Below, one piece after another: positions 5,382 through 7,029 of a stretch of 7,029 bases of DNA. The translations under genes and the position numbers were made by a program. Numbering within the stretch: the first letter of the stretch is position 1; every line of letters begins with the position of its first letter. This DNA is from DASQVO01 sp035640715 (GTDB lineage Bacteria > Actinomycetota > Actinomycetes > Streptosporangiales > Streptosporangiaceae). The stretch lies in the NCBI GenBank assembly GCA_035640715.1, contig DASQVO010000320.1:1-7029 (forward strand), read 5' to 3'. The notes beneath the pieces were generated by a model. It saw only the letters and a list, made by a program, of their open reading frames with translations, searched no databases and was not told the origin of the DNA.

Positions 5382-6046
5382 GTGATCGCCTATCGTGCCA
5401 CGCTTGATGTCCTGAGGGAACTGGCCTGGTTCGTTGCGAAGCTGCTGCTGGCGGAGCGCTGGCGGCGCGGGACGCCCAAGGGCAGCCGGGTGCTGTCGTG
5501 CTTCTGGCAGGCGGTGCTGGGGCTGCGGTGGTTCCGCGACCGCAAGATCATCCCGGCGGACCGGTGCCGGGAGAAGACCGTCAGCGTTCAGGGTGATCTC
5601 ATCGACGTGTGGTACTCCGGCAAGGCACACACCCACGGCGGCATCATCCAGGCAGTGCTCGCTCCCGATGGGTTCCCGCTGTGGGTATCGGAGGTGGAGC
5701 CCGGCTCGGTGCACGACCTCACCGCCGCCTGCATCCACGCCCTGCCCGGGCTGTACTGGGCCGCCGCGATCGGGCTACCCGCCCTTGCCGATCCCGGCTA
5801 CGTCGGCGCGGGCATCGGCGTCCACATCCCGGTCAAGCAGCCCGCCGATGGCCGGGACCTCGATATCGGCACCGCACCCGCAACGCACTGCTCCGCTCGC
5901 TGCGCTGCCTCCTCGAACGCGGGTTTGCGCTGGTCACCGGCCTCTGGCGCACCCTCCAGCACATCACCGTTAGCCCCAGCAAGATTGGCGACATCGCCCG
6001 CGCCGCGCTCATCCCTACCCATTTCGAGCACGACTACATCAAATGA
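5382..6046 (+). pseudogene. IS5-like transposase (DDE_Tnp_4), deleted and frameshifted
   Basis: The frame starts at GTG 5382, with GGAAGG upstream, as MIAYRATLDVLRELAWFVAK. It is recognisable as an actinobacterial IS5-like DDE transposase by WYSGKAHTHGG, GFPLWVSEVEPGSVHD, LADPGYVGAGIG and HIPVKQPADG. Two lesions are visible. First, after GLRWFRDR (residue 54, base 5543) the sequence jumps to KIIPADRCREK; intact relatives, as I recall them, have about 50 residues here containing a helix-turn-helix and the first catalytic Asp (ILDGK), so roughly 160 bases are missing in frame. Second, near 5873 one base is lost: the family C-terminus (RNALLRSLRC, ERGFAL, LQHITVSPSKIGDIARAAL) continues in another frame to TGA 6044-6046. 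The third catalytic Glu lies after the shift. No active enzyme is expected. Confidence 0.88.
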
Positions 6047-6048
6047 AA

Positions 6049-6064
6049 TCGCTGAGATCACCTC
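6049..6064 (-). repeat. IS right terminal inverted repeat
   Basis: TCGCTGAGATCACCTC on the + strand is the exact reverse complement of the left end. Read on the minus strand, its outermost bases complete a TGA stop codon (6065-6063) for the disrupted gene. Confidence 0.88.
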
Positions 6065-7029
6065 AATGATCGAAGAGCCGGTGCACCAGCCTCTGATCGG
6101 CCTCGGTGATGGCGTATTTGAGGAACAGAGCCTCGGCCGGTGACGGTCCGGGTGTGAGCTGCGCCTTCAGTGCTCTACGGTCGCGGTGCGAGAGTTCCGG
6201 GTTATCCATTACCTCACTTAGCAGCCCGGCCGCGTTGCTGGTGTGCATGACCGCGAGTGCCCTGAATGCGGCGATCCGGTCGCCGAGGCGGAGCTTGCTG
6301 TCCTGCGCCCACCCGGCGAGCAGACGTGCGGCACCCGCATCGCTGAGATCGGCGGCCTGCTTGATGGCCCAGTCGTAGTTGACGTCGCCATGGCGGGAAC
6401 GCAGCCGTGCCACCTCGTCTTCGAGCGCGGCGGCTGCGGCTGGGTGGCGGAGTTCGATCAGCTCGCGCAGTTTCCATTCGCTGTCGTTGGACCACCAGGC
6501 TCTAGGGTCGGCCAAGGCTTGGTTGCCGGCAAGCCATGCCGCGCGTGCGTCGCGGTCGGCGGTGAGCCAGCCTGCGATGATGTCGCCGGCGCGCGCGTCA
6601 CCGCGCGCGTTCAGTTTCCGCACGACCGGCAGGCGGTTCTCGTCGCGGACCACGGAGGGGGCAAGTTCTGCCAGTTGATCCAGCACACCGGCGCCGTCTA
6701 GCTTGGTGAGGTCCAGGATCGCCCTGACGCGCTCGTCTTCCGGACGGCCGGGATCACGGGCACGCTCGGCCAGGTACGGGGCGGCGGCCGGGTTCCTCCC
6801 GGACACGAGGACGCTGACCAAGATGTCCCGGCCCCGTGAGTGCTCCCAGGCGCCCGGATCTGGGTCCTGGCGAAGCAGGAGAACGGCGAGTTCCATCGCA
6901 CGCGGGCGATCCGAAGCACACAGCGCTTCTACCGCACGGGACCGCTGCGCAGGAGTAAGTACAGCCGACAACGCCTGATCGGCGAATAGTCCCCCGCCCA
7001 TGACGGTTTCTGGCGCCGCTAGAACGCGG
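6063..7029 (-). pseudogene. Alpha-helical (HEAT-like) repeat protein, C-terminus cut off by IS, 5' end outside window
   Basis: The frame is open from the right edge of the window (upstream codons read RVLAAPETV before the Met at 7001) to a TGA at 6065-6063 supplied by the IS end. The Met at 7001 has no ribosome-binding site, so it is probably internal and the protein longer. From it, 312 residues are visible. They are almost entirely helical, in units of roughly 30-40 residues such as RAVEALCASDRPRAMELAV, RVRAILDLTKLDGAGVLDQL, AARLLAGWAQDSKLRLGDRI and AFRALAVMHTSNAAGLLSEV, the look of HEAT/ARM-like solenoids. No enzyme motif, signal peptide or membrane segment is seen. Such C-terminal solenoids occur in actinobacterial NACHT/STAND ATPases and other large scaffold or sensor proteins; which applies is unknown. 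The protein has lost 36 C-terminal residues (see 5108-5217) and may or may not still work. Confidence 0.75.
6065..6067. repeat. Target-site duplication AAT, right copy
   Basis: AAT directly after the right inverted repeat, matching 5218-5220. Confidence 0.75.

Larger units (their letters stand above)
5221..6064 (+). mobile_element. IS5-like insertion sequence, 844 bp, defective
   Basis: Bounded by perfect 16-bp terminal inverted repeats (GAGGTGATCTCAGCGA at the left, its reverse complement at the right) and flanked by AAT on both sides. It carries one transposase reading frame on the + strand after a 161-base left leader. The leader holds a possible stem, CGGGCAGTC (5245-5253) with GACTGCCCG (5306-5314). 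The transposase is damaged by an internal deletion and a frameshift, so the copy cannot move by itself; with intact ends it might still be mobilised by a full relative. It interrupts the minus-strand helical-repeat gene. Confidence 0.88.

Noticed and set aside
6047..6143. Transposase frame continuing past 6046 to 6143
   Set aside because: This is the out-of-frame continuation after the 1-base loss. It reads through the IS end into the neighbouring gene, and the family C-terminus ends at 6046 in the other frame.
1..7029. CRISPR arrays, tRNA or rRNA genes, attachment sites
   Set aside because: No spaced repeat array, cloverleaf or rRNA-like stretch was seen on either strand. The only direct repeat over 20 bases that I noticed is the 30-bp pair.

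Overview
The window is GC-rich, with strong G/C preference at third codon positions, GTG as well as ATG starts, and closely packed genes. The protein families (MmyB-type XRE regulator, CoxD/CoxE-like MoxR and vWA pair, an actinobacterial GIY-YIG protein, an IS5-like DDE_Tnp_4 transposase) point to an actinomycete with a large genome. A soil Streptosporangiales- or Frankiales-like host is a guess; nothing here fixes the genus.

Left part (1-3492). The 3' end of a PIN-domain (VapC-like) gene enters on the + strand and converges with a minus-strand block of five genes. In transcription order, right to left, these are: an 86-residue protein with a Cys-His-His-Cys cluster; a MoxR/CoxD-like AAA+ ATPase; a CoxE-like vWA protein with an intact MIDAS motif; a 90-residue protein of predicted ferredoxin-like topology; and a GIY-YIG nuclease-like protein. 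The first four are separated by +3, -8 and +12 bases, so they look like one translationally coupled operon. The GIY-YIG gene follows after 67 bases and may belong to it. No CO-dehydrogenase structural genes are present, so the MoxR/vWA pair is probably a stand-alone chaperone-like module. Upstream of the operon a perfect 30-bp direct repeat copies codons 6-15 of the 86-residue gene into the intergenic DNA.

Middle part (3493-5111). An MmyB-type regulator (minus) and a dienelactone-hydrolase-family enzyme (plus) are divergent across 59 bases. That spacer holds an 11-bp palindrome and a repeated TACCAGT, which are plausible operator elements. This is a typical regulator/target-enzyme pair.

Right part (5108-7029). 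An IS5-like element (5221-6064) with perfect 16-bp terminal inverted repeats and a 3-bp AAT target duplication has inserted into the 3' end of a large alpha-helical-repeat (HEAT-like) gene on the minus strand. Removing the element and one AAT copy restores an uninterrupted reading frame: the gene to the right runs on through 36 displaced codons to a TAG at 5108-5110, which overlaps the hydrolase stop codon convergently. The element is itself dead: its transposase has a large in-frame internal deletion that removes the first catalytic Asp, and a later 1-base frameshift.

The observations most worth a second look are the reconstructable IS disruption of the helical-repeat gene, and the compact MoxR/vWA operon with its two uncharacterised small proteins and possible nuclease partner.
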